This document shows, piece after piece, positions 27,162 through 35,932 of a stretch of DNA of 64,000 nucleotides. How positions within the stretch are numbered: the stretch's first letter is position 1; every line of letters starts with the position of its first letter. The translations under genes and the position numbers were made by a program. This stretch comes from a virus: positions 1-64,000 of IMG/VR virus record IMGVR_UViG_3300045999_006495. The stretch is one strand, 5' to 3'. The notes below the pieces were generated by a model. The model saw nothing but the letters and a program-made list of their open reading frames with translations. It had not been told where the DNA came from and made no database searches.

Positions 27162-27510
27162 TTTCAGTCACCTCTAATCGTATTTTTGCTGTGTAAGCCG
27201 CTGAGGAGAACATTGACTTACGATATTCCAGAGACTTAACTAACGCTTCTTGTACTGCTGTTTGTGCCTCAAAATCTGCCAGTGAGTCCTTGAGTACTGA
27301 CGTTGCTTGTAAACGCCTACTCCGGGCCTCATTCGAACGTGGGCGTTGTTCTTCGATGGACACTTGTTCTTCAACTCTTTCTATCTCCCGTTTAAGTCGA
27401 ATAATTTGCGCCCTTAATTCACCTAGTGTTTGGTATGCCTTAGTCATATCATAATAATCTGGCACGTTATCAATCCACTCGTGAAGCTTACTTCTTGGTA
27501 GTAAACTCAT
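27142..27510 (-). CDS. Coiled-coil protein in the recombination operon (122 aa)
   Basis: Residues about 27-95 form a charged coiled coil (LRAQIIRLKREIERVEEQV and on). It overlaps the nuclease gene by 20 bp and the recombinase gene by 23 bp, so it is made with both. Size and position suggest a recombination mediator or dimeric adaptor, but no motif supports a specific role. Confidence 0.65.
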   Translation of the reverse strand: MSLLPRSKLHEWIDNVPDYYDMTKAYQTLGELRAQIIRLKREIERVEEQVSIEEQRPRSNEARSRRLQATSVLKDSLADFEAQTAVQEALVKSLEYRKSMFSSAAYTAKIRLEVTENDYDIT

Positions 27511-28456
27511 TAATCAGCTCCCTTTCTACTAACAGACGAATCTCATCCATTGGGAATGTATCAATAGCTGAGTCAGCACCTTGTGTCTTAGTACCATTGT
27601 ACTCAAACCAAGAACCACTCTTCTTGACAATACCCTGCTCAATAGCCAAGTCCATAATATCATGATTAGCAGATACACCCTGACCTTTAATCATTGTGTA
27701 CTCTACTTTCATTCCCTCTGCCGCTTGCTTGTTCTTAGATACAGTCAACTGGATTGTTGAGCGTGTCTCTTCTGTTTTAATCTTGACTAACTCAAGAATA
27801 ATCTTAGAGAAGTATCTAAGTGCTCTGGGTCCGAATGGTTTCTTCTCAGAGCGTGCCATTGGTGATAAGTTAGCTCTGTACTGGTTAATAAAGATAAACA
27901 GAGCGTCAGAGTTATCTACCAAACCAAGCAACCGAATAAGCCACCGTGAGAGGATGTTAGCAGAACCGGCCATGCGTGCTGGTTCATCTACATCTTTCTC
28001 AAATTCATCCTTAGTAATCATAGCTGGAACACTATCAAATACTACTAACTGAAGTCCCTCTGAAAGTAACTGTTCCAGAGCAGGTAACGCTTTCTCTGCA
28101 AAGTCTGGTTTATATACAGCTAACTTGCTAGTATCTACGCCGATTTTCTTTGCATACTCAGGGTCAAATGTACGCTCTAGGTCTACAAACACTGCATTAA
28201 CAGTCAATGTAGATTTTCCAATCTTGATGTCAACCTCCTTTAGTTGACCAGATTTTTGTGCCTGAGCAATAAAATCTAATGCTAAAGTAGTTTTACCGTG
28301 GCCCGGCTCAGCAAGTAGTTGTACAATACTTCCGCCTTGAATTCCCCTTAAATCCCCTAAAGCTACATTTACTGACGGTAAACTTGACCGAAAGTAAGTG
28401 TGTTGTTTAGAAGTGTCCCCTAACATCATTCCGTCGAATGTAATCTGCCTAGCCAC
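27488..28456 (-). CDS. RecA/UvsX-like recombinase (322 aa)
   Basis: Walker A AEPGHGKTT (49-57) and Walker B LVVFDS (137-142) lie at RecA spacing, with QYRANLSPMARSEKKPFGPRA around the usual L2 region. ATP-dependent strand exchange on phage DNA is the expected role. The GTG start at 28456 follows GGAGGTGACGA. No C-terminal domain of cellular RecA is obvious, as usual in phages. Confidence 0.85.
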   Translation of the reverse strand: MARQITFDGMMLGDTSKQHTYFRSSLPSVNVALGDLRGIQGGSIVQLLAEPGHGKTTLALDFIAQAQKSGQLKEVDIKIGKSTLTVNAVFVDLERTFDPEYAKKIGVDTSKLAVYKPDFAEKALPALEQLLSEGLQLVVFDSVPAMITKDEFEKDVDEPARMAGSANILSRWLIRLLGLVDNSDALFIFINQYRANLSPMARSEKKPFGPRALRYFSKIILELVKIKTEETRSTIQLTVSKNKQAAEGMKVEYTMIKGQGVSANHDIMDLAIEQGIVKKSGSWFEYNGTKTQGADSAIDTFPMDEIRLLVERELINEFTTKK

Positions 28457-28656
28457 TCGTCACCTCCTAAAGTTGCTCTAATAACGTTGATTGATTTTAA
28501 GTGAGCTTCTAGTCTGGTTCTTCCAGATACCCTCTCAGCAAATACCACACTGCGAGGGGAATTGCAATAAAAAACAATATCACACCAAAAACTATGTCCA
28601 TCTTGGTCTGTTCTAACCACAATCTCATAGGTATCACACTCCTTTCTATTTGTCAT
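28426..28656 (-). CDS. Hypothetical protein (76 aa)
   Basis: ATG 28656 overlaps the polymerase stop by 11 bp and has no ribosome binding site. The frame reads as plausible protein (YEIVVRTDQDGHSFWCDIVFY). A second reading frame inside it (28509-28628), behind an AAGGAG, encodes a hydrophobic peptide, so the true product of this interval is ambiguous. Confidence 0.5.
   Translation of the reverse strand: MTNRKECDTYEIVVRTDQDGHSFWCDIVFYCNSPRSVVFAERVSGRTRLEAHLKSINVIRATLGGDEWLGRLHSTE
28509..28628 (-). CDS. Possible 39-aa single-span membrane peptide, alternative frame
   Basis: ATG 28628 follows AAGGAG with a 10-nt spacing and is out of frame with 28426-28656. It encodes an N-terminal polar stretch, a hydrophobic span (about residues 11-30: DIVFGVILFFIAIPLAVWYL) and a charged end. 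Typical of a bitopic peptide. Either this or the overlapping frame, or both, may be used. Confidence 0.35.
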   Translation of the reverse strand: MRLWLEQTKMDIVFGVILFFIAIPLAVWYLLRGYLEEPD

Positions 28657-30571
28657 ATTTATCTGATATGGCTGGCGATACAGAAACTTCCTTACCTAAG
28701 TTAGGTAGTACAATACGTGCCGCCTCTTCCATTGACTCCTTGAGGATTTTACTAGCTGTCTCTGCATACTGAGCACTAGACTCAACAATAATTTCATCAT
28801 GTACTGTTGATACAATCCGTGCTCTTTTATTGTCAAGTCTATTAAAAGTAAGAATCAAGGCCAGCTTAACCATAGTGGCTGACAAAGCCTGAATAGGGAA
28901 GTTCATGGCTTCTCTTTCAGCGGCCGCTATCTTCCACTTGTTGATAAAGTTAGCTCTGTCCCAGAATCTCATACGACCATAGCTATCTCGCACAAAGCCA
29001 TTAATGGCTAAGGACTTTGCACTCTCTTTTAACCACTTATCTGCCTGAGGAAATCTACGCTTCCAGTCCTTGATGATACCATCTGCACGCTCAGTAGTAA
29101 TCTTCTGACCAAGGCTAGATAAGGCAATAGACATTTGCTTTCCTAAGCTCTCACTACCTACATTGTAGGCAATAGAATAGTTTACCATCTTAGCCACATC
29201 ACGCCAATACTTATAGGGCTCATCTTTCTTGTTTGCTTCAGTAATTCCTGTAACACCAAGAACTTCCTTTGCAACAAAGGTATGCAAATCTGACAAGTTA
29301 GTGATAAGACCTTCATCACCACTAGCATCTGCAATAATGACTAGTTCAATAGTTGAGTAGTCTGCTATGATAAGTCTACGGCCCTCTGCAACCTTAAAAG
29401 CATGTCTGATGCTGGAATCAACCCCTAGATTTTTCATCTTCTTATCAGACGGGATGTTTTGTAGGTTTGGACTTGAGCTAGAGAATCTACCAGTAGCTGT
29501 TCCATACTGCTTAAATGAGCAGTGAATACGACCTGTGTGAGGGTTCTTCATTGTAGGTAAAGCCTTGATATAGGTGCTATGTAACTTCTTTGTGGCTACA
29601 TAGAACGAATAAGCCTGTAGGTACTTATTCTCTAGACTACCAAAATTGTCCATAGCATCACTAATATCTTCCTCATCACTTAGCTCTGAGAAGTCAATGT
29701 CAAAGTTCTTGGCTGACCTGCGATTCTTAAAGTCCCATTCCATAACAACACGAGCATTGAGATTTGGTAAATCAATACCCACCTTGTTAAACATCTCAAG
29801 CATTTGCTTGTTTGATGATGGGTTAAAAGCTACATAACCATCTCTAGAGAACATGATTTGGTCACATACTCCAGCACTGATGAACATGTCTTGTAACATA
29901 CGGTCAGACTCCTCAAGAATTCTAACAAACTGAGGGTCAAGGTTCTCTAAGTGTGAGCTATCAAAAGGCATACCAGTAAACTCAATCATAGCTACAACTG
30001 GACATAAGTCCATCTCTAGTTTATGTATCTTCTGTAGCTCGTACTTCTCAATCTCAACAACCTGAAGAGCTTGAATCATAGGCAACACCAGAACATCACG
30101 TACAGCATAGTCCAGTTGTTCCTGACTAAGTTCACTAATCTCACCCTCAGTAAACGTAGAGCGGATTGTCTTGTCTAAAACAATCTGAAGCCTACGCTCA
30201 GCAACTGCTTGAAGTGCATTAGACATTCTAGGAAGTCCTGCTGTAAGCATCTGCTCAGTTACCATAGTATCATAGACATTACGGATGAGAATGTTGGAAA
30301 GTTTGTAGATAATCTTAAGGTCATAAGAAGCATTATGGAAAACCTTAAGAGACTTGCTTGACCACACAGGGTTCAAGAGACTCAAGTCTATTGTACCAGT
30401 GCAGTCAATAACAAAGGCTTCTGTACCAGTGTAGATTTGAATCATCAGAATCTTAGCCTGATGAGGGTCAAGACTAGTAGTTTCTGTGTCCATGTACAGA
30501 ACTGGACTTTCAAGAAACACTGGCAATACGGACTTTAGATGTGCTGTAGATTTAATGATTGTGTAATTCAT
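28646..30571 (-). CDS. polA: Family A DNA polymerase with 3'-5' exonuclease (641 aa)
   Basis: Exonuclease motifs: DTE (28-30), HNASYDLK near 79-86, YAVRDVLVL near 155-163. Polymerase motifs: TATGRFSSSSPNLQNIP (358-374), motif A ADYSTIEL (D404), motif B K461...Y465...Y469 and motif C HDE (591-593). Tyr465 replaces the usual Phe, the T7-type residue, and the motif-B Gly is Asn470. No 5'-3' exonuclease domain, as in phage replicases. Start has no ribosome binding site but has a promoter placing +1 at the ATG. Confidence 0.95.
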   Translation of the reverse strand: MNYTIIKSTAHLKSVLPVFLESPVLYMDTETTSLDPHQAKILMIQIYTGTEAFVIDCTGTIDLSLLNPVWSSKSLKVFHNASYDLKIIYKLSNILIRNVYDTMVTEQMLTAGLPRMSNALQAVAERRLQIVLDKTIRSTFTEGEISELSQEQLDYAVRDVLVLPMIQALQVVEIEKYELQKIHKLEMDLCPVVAMIEFTGMPFDSSHLENLDPQFVRILEESDRMLQDMFISAGVCDQIMFSRDGYVAFNPSSNKQMLEMFNKVGIDLPNLNARVVMEWDFKNRRSAKNFDIDFSELSDEEDISDAMDNFGSLENKYLQAYSFYVATKKLHSTYIKALPTMKNPHTGRIHCSFKQYGTATGRFSSSSPNLQNIPSDKKMKNLGVDSSIRHAFKVAEGRRLIIADYSTIELVIIADASGDEGLITNLSDLHTFVAKEVLGVTGITEANKKDEPYKYWRDVAKMVNYSIAYNVGSESLGKQMSIALSSLGQKITTERADGIIKDWKRRFPQADKWLKESAKSLAINGFVRDSYGRMRFWDRANFINKWKIAAAEREAMNFPIQALSATMVKLALILTFNRLDNKRARIVSTVHDEIIVESSAQYAETASKILKESMEEAARIVLPNLGKEVSVSPAISDKYDK

Positions 30572-30899
30572 GAGTATATTCTACCATATCTACTGTAGTC
30601 TTGTCAAGTAACAGACGAATACCTTTGTGGCGTGCAACAATCTTTGTGTCCTCTTCAACAAAAATCAGCCTAGCATTGTCGGAGAAAAGCAAAGCAAAAC
30701 AAGCTGGTGTGTAAGCCTTGCTATTTGATAAACGCTTATCTGGCGCAATTTTAAGTCCACCAATCTTTTGCTTTTCCATCCCTAGAAAGGTAATAGGCCC
30801 AAGTACATGACATACATCATCACCCTGCTGAACATTAATAATAACTGACTTCCCTACTAACTCATCAAAGATACCACCATCAATTAACAACTTCTGCAT
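30552..30899 (-). CDS. Hypothetical protein (115 aa)
   Basis: TTAAGGAGATTTAGT precedes ATG. The sequence is beta-rich with alternating hydrophobic segments (KSVIINVQQGDDVCHVLGPITFLG), suggestive of an OB-like or SH3-like barrel. It overlaps the polymerase start by 20 bp; the promoter for polymerase lies in its last codons. No family recognised. Confidence 0.7.
   Translation of the reverse strand: MQKLLIDGGIFDELVGKSVIINVQQGDDVCHVLGPITFLGMEKQKIGGLKIAPDKRLSNSKAYTPACFALLFSDNARLIFVEEDTKIVARHKGIRLLLDKTTVDMVEYTHELHNH
30578..30607 (-). promoter_or_regulatory. Sigma-70 promoter for a leaderless polymerase mRNA
   Basis: Minus strand TTGACA, 18 bp, TAGAAT (the -10 is at 30578-30583). Six nt separate the -10 from the A of the polymerase ATG, the same distance as at the Y-like RNAs, so transcription should begin at the start codon. 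Confidence 0.75.
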
Positions 30900-30900
30900 A

Positions 30901-31509
30901 CTAAATCTCCTTAAGTAAGTCCCTATAATACTCTAGACTCATATGATAGTATACCACTTCATTTACTTCAAGTAAAGAGTAGTAAGGTGGTTTGTTAGAT
31001 AGCTGTGACTTTGGTAGACTAACCACAACTGTTTTTGCACTTGTGTTGTGCTTGTGTGTTGTTGGTTCTGTATCATTTACTTGCTCTGGGTAGATGCTAA
31101 GTTTGTTTAAATCATTCTTAGCTACTAAAATAAAGTCTCCTGATACATCATGATAGTGGTATACAAGCACTGGAAATAAGGCGCGCATTGCTTTAGCATC
31201 CTTAATCATCTTGTCAAACCATAGCTTATATAACTTCATAGTTGGTACATTATCTCTGCGTACCTCACTAAGCTTACATTCAATCATGTACTTACCGGGT
31301 CTATTTGTGAAGTCAATTAGAATATCACCTTTAGCTGATCCTGCACCAGATTGAGGTGTTTGGGTTCCGTCTAGGTAACGGGCTACTCGCTTTTCCATAG
31401 CTTTCGCCCGTTGACGGTTGAGTCTGTTAATCTCTTTTCTGCGGTTGTCCACTTGTTTGAAATTACCTTTACTAGTAATTGGTCTAGGCTCTCTTACTCT
31501 ATTCTTCAT
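30901..31509 (-). CDS. PD-(D/E)XK nuclease, Holliday-junction-resolvase-like (202 aa)
   Basis: QSGAGSAKGDILID (53-66) and MIECKLSE (75-82) give the catalytic set D62, E77-x-K79. Basic N-terminus (RRKEINRLNRQRAKAMEKR). The pattern fits archaeal-type resolvases and phage VRR/RusA-like DNA nucleases. It lies between the helicase and polymerase genes, in agreement with replication-fork processing. Confidence 0.75.
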   Translation of the reverse strand: MKNRVREPRPITSKGNFKQVDNRRKEINRLNRQRAKAMEKRVARYLDGTQTPQSGAGSAKGDILIDFTNRPGKYMIECKLSEVRRDNVPTMKLYKLWFDKMIKDAKAMRALFPVLVYHYHDVSGDFILVAKNDLNKLSIYPEQVNDTEPTTHKHNTSAKTVVVSLPKSQLSNKPPYYSLLEVNEVVYYHMSLEYYRDLLKEI

Positions 31510-32693
31510 GCAATAAACTTCTGGTATGCACCATTGAATACTACTGGTGAAGTTCCTAAACGACCATTACGATTCTTATGGAACTTAAGATTAATTGCAC
31601 GCAGACCATCATTAGCAAATTCATCAATAGGTGAAAGTTCTAATACAGTATCAGCAATTTGAGAAATCTCACCAGAGTCTCGAATAGCATCCATACCCTC
31701 TCCTCCCTTATTCATTTGCGAAAGTAACACAACAGCTACACCATTTTCCTTAGCTGATTCCTTGAGAGCTTGTGCTACCTCACCCAAGTCATAATTACGA
31801 AGTCCTGTGTTGAAGTGATTAACAATCTGGACATAGTCCAAGAAAACCACCTTACCACCCTTACCAGCAAAGTCCTTAATCTCTTTCTGGATTTGGTCCA
31901 GACGAATGCTTGGTGTATCAATAACAAAAATAGGAAGTTGTTGAAGCTTCATAACAGCCTCTTCTACCTGCTTTCGTTGATTAGTAGTGATTCTGCCTAC
32001 CAGTAAGTGCGAGGAATCAATCTCTAGCATATAAGATACCCAGCGCATAACCAACTGTTCCTTAGCCATTTCCAGACTGAAAAGGAGAGATGGAATGTTA
32101 TACTGAGAAGCCATTTCAAACATTGACTGGCCTACTAACGCAGTCTTACCAGTACCGGGCTTTGCCATAATAACTGTCAAGGTCTTAGGCATCCACTCAC
32201 CACCCAACATCATATCAAGAAACTTAAGGCCGGTGTGTGTAAACTTATACTGACCCGCTGTTTTTTGAAACAGGTCACCCAACATCTTCTGTGCACCGGG
32301 GATAATAGTGCTATCTGCCGCTGGAGCAATAGGCTCAAAGTCAAGCACATTTGCAATAGTAGTCTCGTCTGGATTAAACCGCTTACTCTGCTCTTCCAAC
32401 TCTTTGGAGGCCAAGTACAACTGCCGTCGACGGGCAATCAAGACTAACTCATCCACAAGGGCACGCTGATTAGCTACTACACCACTAGTAACCTGAGGTG
32501 GTACATTACCGTCCATGGCAATACGAAGCCCCTCATAACTAAGCTCACCATATTTAATGTATGTGTTCTTCATAGCATCAAAAACATCCTGACGCTCTTC
32601 AGTAAAGATTTGCTTGGTAATTGAGTGCATAATATCAGGGTTGTCCATCAGTGTTGAAAGTAATCGCCATTCTGCTGTTGTGTCAGTATACAT
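31506..32693 (-). CDS. dnaB: DnaB-like replicative helicase (395 aa)
   Basis: Walker A AKPGTGKTA (177-185), SLEM (206-209), Walker B VVFLDYVQI with D286, and a C-terminal arginine-rich end NRNGRLG. An N-terminal helical domain (1-100) is present. It unwinds DNA at the fork. The start is placed at ATG 32693 behind GAGGAGAACTA; the open frame extends 15 codons further but overlaps the primase gene. Confidence 0.92.
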   Translation of the reverse strand: MYTDTTAEWRLLSTLMDNPDIMHSITKQIFTEERQDVFDAMKNTYIKYGELSYEGLRIAMDGNVPPQVTSGVVANQRALVDELVLIARRRQLYLASKELEEQSKRFNPDETTIANVLDFEPIAPAADSTIIPGAQKMLGDLFQKTAGQYKFTHTGLKFLDMMLGGEWMPKTLTVIMAKPGTGKTALVGQSMFEMASQYNIPSLLFSLEMAKEQLVMRWVSYMLEIDSSHLLVGRITTNQRKQVEEAVMKLQQLPIFVIDTPSIRLDQIQKEIKDFAGKGGKVVFLDYVQIVNHFNTGLRNYDLGEVAQALKESAKENGVAVVLLSQMNKGGEGMDAIRDSGEISQIADTVLELSPIDEFANDGLRAINLKFHKNRNGRLGTSPVVFNGAYQKFIA

Positions 32694-33564
32694 TAGTTCT
32701 CCTCTGTAATTTTGCCCACTCGTGGTATGGTAAGGCATTGTTAATTATTGTGCGGTATTCTTCCTCACCCTTTAGAATAATGAACGTATCTATGTCCATC
32801 TTCTCACCACCTAGTAGAGGAAGTAAAGCTACATAGGGATTATAAAGCCTACTAGCTAGTTTGTCAATAGCTCTAAATACAGTCTCACGACTGTGTTTAA
32901 TCTTACTGGAATCAAAGACAATAATCTGCTTGTTCTGAGTGCTTGAGGTCATAGCTCTCCAAGAAGATATTCCCGGAAGCCCTACAGCTGGTACACCAGC
33001 CTTACTAGATAAGGCAGACTTAATTTCACCCTCAGTAACCACATGGTCTACTTTAAGGTCTTTGTAGTTATAGGGAAATACAGCCCCTCTGAGCTCTGCT
33101 GAACCTAAGGGTGATTTATATCTTGTCTCCTCATTTGGGTCTAGACTTCTTGCTCTGATGTCAGTAACAGAACGACCAACTAAATAAGGAAAAGAGATTC
33201 TATCTCCTAGAACACACTTCCCATTTACATAAAGGCCAGAGTCTCTAGCCAGCTCTTGATTAAAGTGTAGAGGAATATCTACCGGTATGTAGCCAATCTG
33301 AAGCTCTTCTATCATGTCATCTGTGAAGCCTCGCTTGTTTAAGTACTCTAGCGAGTGCTTGTTCAGTGAACTGTGATAGTAGCGTGAAGCTATGTTGTAG
33401 AAATTGCGGATAGATTCTATGTCTGCTTTTGGTTTATATGTATTGTCTGATGCATTATCAGCACGCTCATAATAACTACAATGAAAGCAATAACCAACAC
33501 CATTACTAGGTGTAACATAGAAGTCATTGCCTCCGCATCTAGGACAGTCTGTTTTGTAATTCAT
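32683..33564 (-). CDS. dnaG: DNA primase, zinc finger plus TOPRIM (293 aa)
   Basis: Zinc finger C7-C10...C26-C29, then a TOPRIM-type core with the EGE motif (178-180) and VFDSS (216-220) as the acidic site. The second motif is DSS rather than the usual D-x-D, a mild departure. It is shorter than cellular DnaG (about 600) and lacks a helicase-binding C-terminal domain; the helicase is the next gene, overlapping by 11 bp. Confidence 0.85.
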   Translation of the reverse strand: MNYKTDCPRCGGNDFYVTPSNGVGYCFHCSYYERADNASDNTYKPKADIESIRNFYNIASRYYHSSLNKHSLEYLNKRGFTDDMIEELQIGYIPVDIPLHFNQELARDSGLYVNGKCVLGDRISFPYLVGRSVTDIRARSLDPNEETRYKSPLGSAELRGAVFPYNYKDLKVDHVVTEGEIKSALSSKAGVPAVGLPGISSWRAMTSSTQNKQIIVFDSSKIKHSRETVFRAIDKLASRLYNPYVALLPLLGGEKMDIDTFIILKGEEEYRTIINNALPYHEWAKLQRRTNVY

Positions 33565-33573
33565 CTTTCACCT

Positions 33574-33610
33574 CAAATAAAATGATTGGGGCGTGATTTC
33601 TCACGCCCCA
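33574..33610 (-). terminator. Rho-independent terminator after the 33626-34534 gene
   Basis: Minus-strand TGGGGCGTGA-GAAA-TCACGCCCCA, then AATCATTTTATTT. Confidence 0.88.
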
Positions 33611-33625
33611 CAAGACAAACACGGT

Positions 33626-34534
33626 CTAGAAAATCTCATCAGTAATCAGCTGAGGTACATACTGATACTTGTACTGCTTCATAATCTCACCATAGTCTAC
33701 ACCATCCAGAAGTGACCGGATAGCCTCAACATCCCAAGGGCGAGTGAATGACTTGAGGTCATACAAAGGAAGTGACAAAACTGACTGTGGAAGAGGCTCA
33801 CGGTTGATGCCAGCACTCACAGTACGCTTTGTAGCAAGTCCAGTACCGCTGGTCTTGAGTTCAACATCCACCTCAGTGATAGGCATAAGAACCAACTCAG
33901 TGATTGGCATACCCTTGCTATCAATAGCCGGAATTGAAGTCAGCTTACCATTCTCGTCCTTTTCATACATAGGTACTTCTTTCCACACAGTCTTTGACAA
34001 GTCATCAATGTCATTAAGCAGACCACCTCGGCGGTCAGCACGAGCACTTACACTGCCCTCAAGAACCATGATGCTGTTATTTGGCTCTGGTCGAACATCT
34101 GTAATCTTCTTAAGACCCGCACTATCTTTCTTCCAATACTCATTGAGGTGATTAGCATAAACAATTTCACCATCTTGGAGCTTGATTACCCGTGAGCGGT
34201 CAAACACATTCAAGAAAAAACGCAACTTGACCTTGCGGCTAAGTGCATCACGCTCACCCAACTTCATAACAGAGTCATACTCTGCCAAGAGTGGACGTAC
34301 AGCATCATTCACAAAGACACGACGCTCAGTGCGAACACCGTCCTTAATCACAGGAATCCAAACACTCCAGACAATCTCACCTTGCATAGGCTCTGATGGG
34401 TTATTTGGGTCAGGAATACAACGAAATGTACGACTGCCCTCCTTGATGTCCAGAAAAACATTAGGCATACGCTGGCCATTACTGCCCTCACTCACAACAG
34501 ACTTTGCATTGTTCAACATGTTACCGAAACCCAT
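33626..34534 (-). CDS. Probable ssDNA-binding protein (302 aa)
   Basis: It has its own consensus promoter and its own strong terminator between primase and the upstream gene, the arrangement expected for an abundantly made replication protein. The N-terminus (MGFGNMLNNAKSVVS) and the predicted beta-rich core containing FLDIKEGSRTFRCIPDP fit gp32-like single-strand-binding proteins of other phages. The C-terminus is only moderately acidic (LITDEIF). Assignment from context and general shape. Confidence 0.5.
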   Translation of the reverse strand: MGFGNMLNNAKSVVSEGSNGQRMPNVFLDIKEGSRTFRCIPDPNNPSEPMQGEIVWSVWIPVIKDGVRTERRVFVNDAVRPLLAEYDSVMKLGERDALSRKVKLRFFLNVFDRSRVIKLQDGEIVYANHLNEYWKKDSAGLKKITDVRPEPNNSIMVLEGSVSARADRRGGLLNDIDDLSKTVWKEVPMYEKDENGKLTSIPAIDSKGMPITELVLMPITEVDVELKTSGTGLATKRTVSAGINREPLPQSVLSLPLYDLKSFTRPWDVEAIRSLLDGVDYGEIMKQYKYQYVPQLITDEIF

Positions 34535-34552
34535 ACGCTTAATACTACTCCT

Positions 34553-34717
34553 CTACTTACTTTGATTTGATTTATTGGTATTGGATAGCTCTCTGGCAAG
34601 ATTGTTCATCTCATCAAGAACATATTTCCTCACAACACTATTAAGTATACCAAGTTGCTCGAGCTTTGTCAAGAGCCGTCTCGCATACTTACTTGCAAGC
34701 TCTAAATTCTTTTCCAT
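34553..34717 (-). CDS. Small helical protein with an internal promoter (54 aa)
   Basis: ATG 34717 gives a helical, leucine-rich peptide (EKNLELASKYARRLLTKLEQLGILNSVV and on) between the GT4 gene and the ssDNA-binding-like gene. A perfect TTGACA-17-TATACT lies inside the reading frame. The upstream ribosome binding site is weak (TTAAGGATTAATTAA). It may be a real gene carrying a downstream promoter, or just a promoter region. Confidence 0.5.
   Translation of the reverse strand: MEKNLELASKYARRLLTKLEQLGILNSVVRKYVLDEMNNLARELSNTNKSNQSK
34644..34672 (-). promoter_or_regulatory. Perfect sigma-70 promoter
   Basis: Minus strand TTGACA, 17 bp, TATACT (the -10 is at 34644-34649); drives the ssDNA-binding-like gene. 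Confidence 0.88.
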
Positions 34718-34721
34718 TTAA

Positions 34722-35921
34722 TTAATCCTTAAGTGATTTCATTACAGCTTTAAAGTGGTCTGCAATGACAGCCCAATCAAACTTAGCCCGTCTAATATGC
34801 TTCTCTGCTTTATCGCCAATTTCTTTTCTAAGCTCATAATTAGTATACAAAGTATACAGAGCTTCAATAGCTTTGTCTACATCAATAATGTGGTGAATAG
34901 TATTCAGGCCCCGGTCAGTGAGACTTGGAAATGGATAACAGTCTACCATAAGTGCATTACCACCCGGCCACTCATTGAGGGCTGAGTGAGCTGGAAGCAC
35001 ACAAGGTACTCCTACCGACATGGCCTCTGCAATTGGAAGCCCCCAACCCTCTGCGGCTGTGGTAGTGAAGAATACATCTGCACAATTATACACCATATTC
35101 ATTTGCTCGTCAGTAAGTCCAGTTGATGGGGTAAGGTCTGGGCGGCTAATTGCCAGACGGTCATCAATACCCAGATACCTACACCATTGAATAATATCAA
35201 TGCCATAGTCTCGAAGTGCACCGTGGTAGTACACACGAACATTCTTGGGGAGGTTGTATCTTTTTACAAACTCCGCAAAAACATAGAAGAACAAGTCAAG
35301 TCTTTTTCTTGGCTGGTTTCTAGACACATTAAGAACAACAAAGTCATCCTCTTTCATCTTCATAGCCTTTTTAACTTTAACTTTGTCCATACGTTTAAAT
35401 GTATTAAACTCTACACCATGAGGAATAGAGAAGACTTTATTCAGGTTTGCGCCTGACTCAATCAGTTGTTGCTCACCATACTCAGTGTAAGTGATAATTG
35501 CGTCAAATACAGCATCTACTGGCTTAACAAAATCCTCTTTGATATTCTCAGCGTCGATAGGTGTGTAAAGAATAAACTTAGTCTTAGCATCCGGCATTTC
35601 TTTCTTGTACGCCTCAATTCGTTGAGCATACTCAGCCGCAATCCATACATCATTAAGAATAAAACAAACCTCTGGCTGAAGCTGTACTAGCAAGCGGTAC
35701 ATCTTCTCGAAGCCGTAAATTTCATTGTCCCCTGAACTTGCAGGGTAAACCTTTAAACCCTCACAAAGGGGATCATAGTCACCAAAGTAGTTTACCCCAA
35801 TTACGTAAATTTCATAATCTTTCTTGAAATGTTTAATAAGATTCTTAGAAACTATTCCAAACCCAGTGGGGACTGGGAAGTCCCCCACGTACAACATCTT
35901 TGGTTTTTCACCCTTACCCAT
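34722..35921 (-). CDS. GT-B glycosyltransferase, family 4-like (399 aa)
   Basis: N-terminal KMLYVGDFPVPTGFGIVSKNL and the C-terminal EGWGLPIAEAMSVGVPCVLP with the E-x7-E type motif are typical of GT4. It probably transfers a sugar from a nucleotide-sugar donor in the cytoplasm. Located at the very end of the tail operon next to receptor-binding genes, so glycosylation of tail or capsid protein is a reasonable guess; DNA or host glycan are alternatives. Confidence 0.85.
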   Translation of the reverse strand: MGKGEKPKMLYVGDFPVPTGFGIVSKNLIKHFKKDYEIYVIGVNYFGDYDPLCEGLKVYPASSGDNEIYGFEKMYRLLVQLQPEVCFILNDVWIAAEYAQRIEAYKKEMPDAKTKFILYTPIDAENIKEDFVKPVDAVFDAIITYTEYGEQQLIESGANLNKVFSIPHGVEFNTFKRMDKVKVKKAMKMKEDDFVVLNVSRNQPRKRLDLFFYVFAEFVKRYNLPKNVRVYYHGALRDYGIDIIQWCRYLGIDDRLAISRPDLTPSTGLTDEQMNMVYNCADVFFTTTAAEGWGLPIAEAMSVGVPCVLPAHSALNEWPGGNALMVDCYPFPSLTDRGLNTIHHIIDVDKAIEALYTLYTNYELRKEIGDKAEKHIRRAKFDWAVIADHFKAVMKSLKD

Positions 35922-35932
35922 ACATTCTCCTT

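Noticed and set aside
34182-34565. A 127-codon plus-strand frame opposite the ssDNA-binding-like gene
   Set aside because: Antisense shadow with Ser/Arg/Pro bias and no ribosome binding site.
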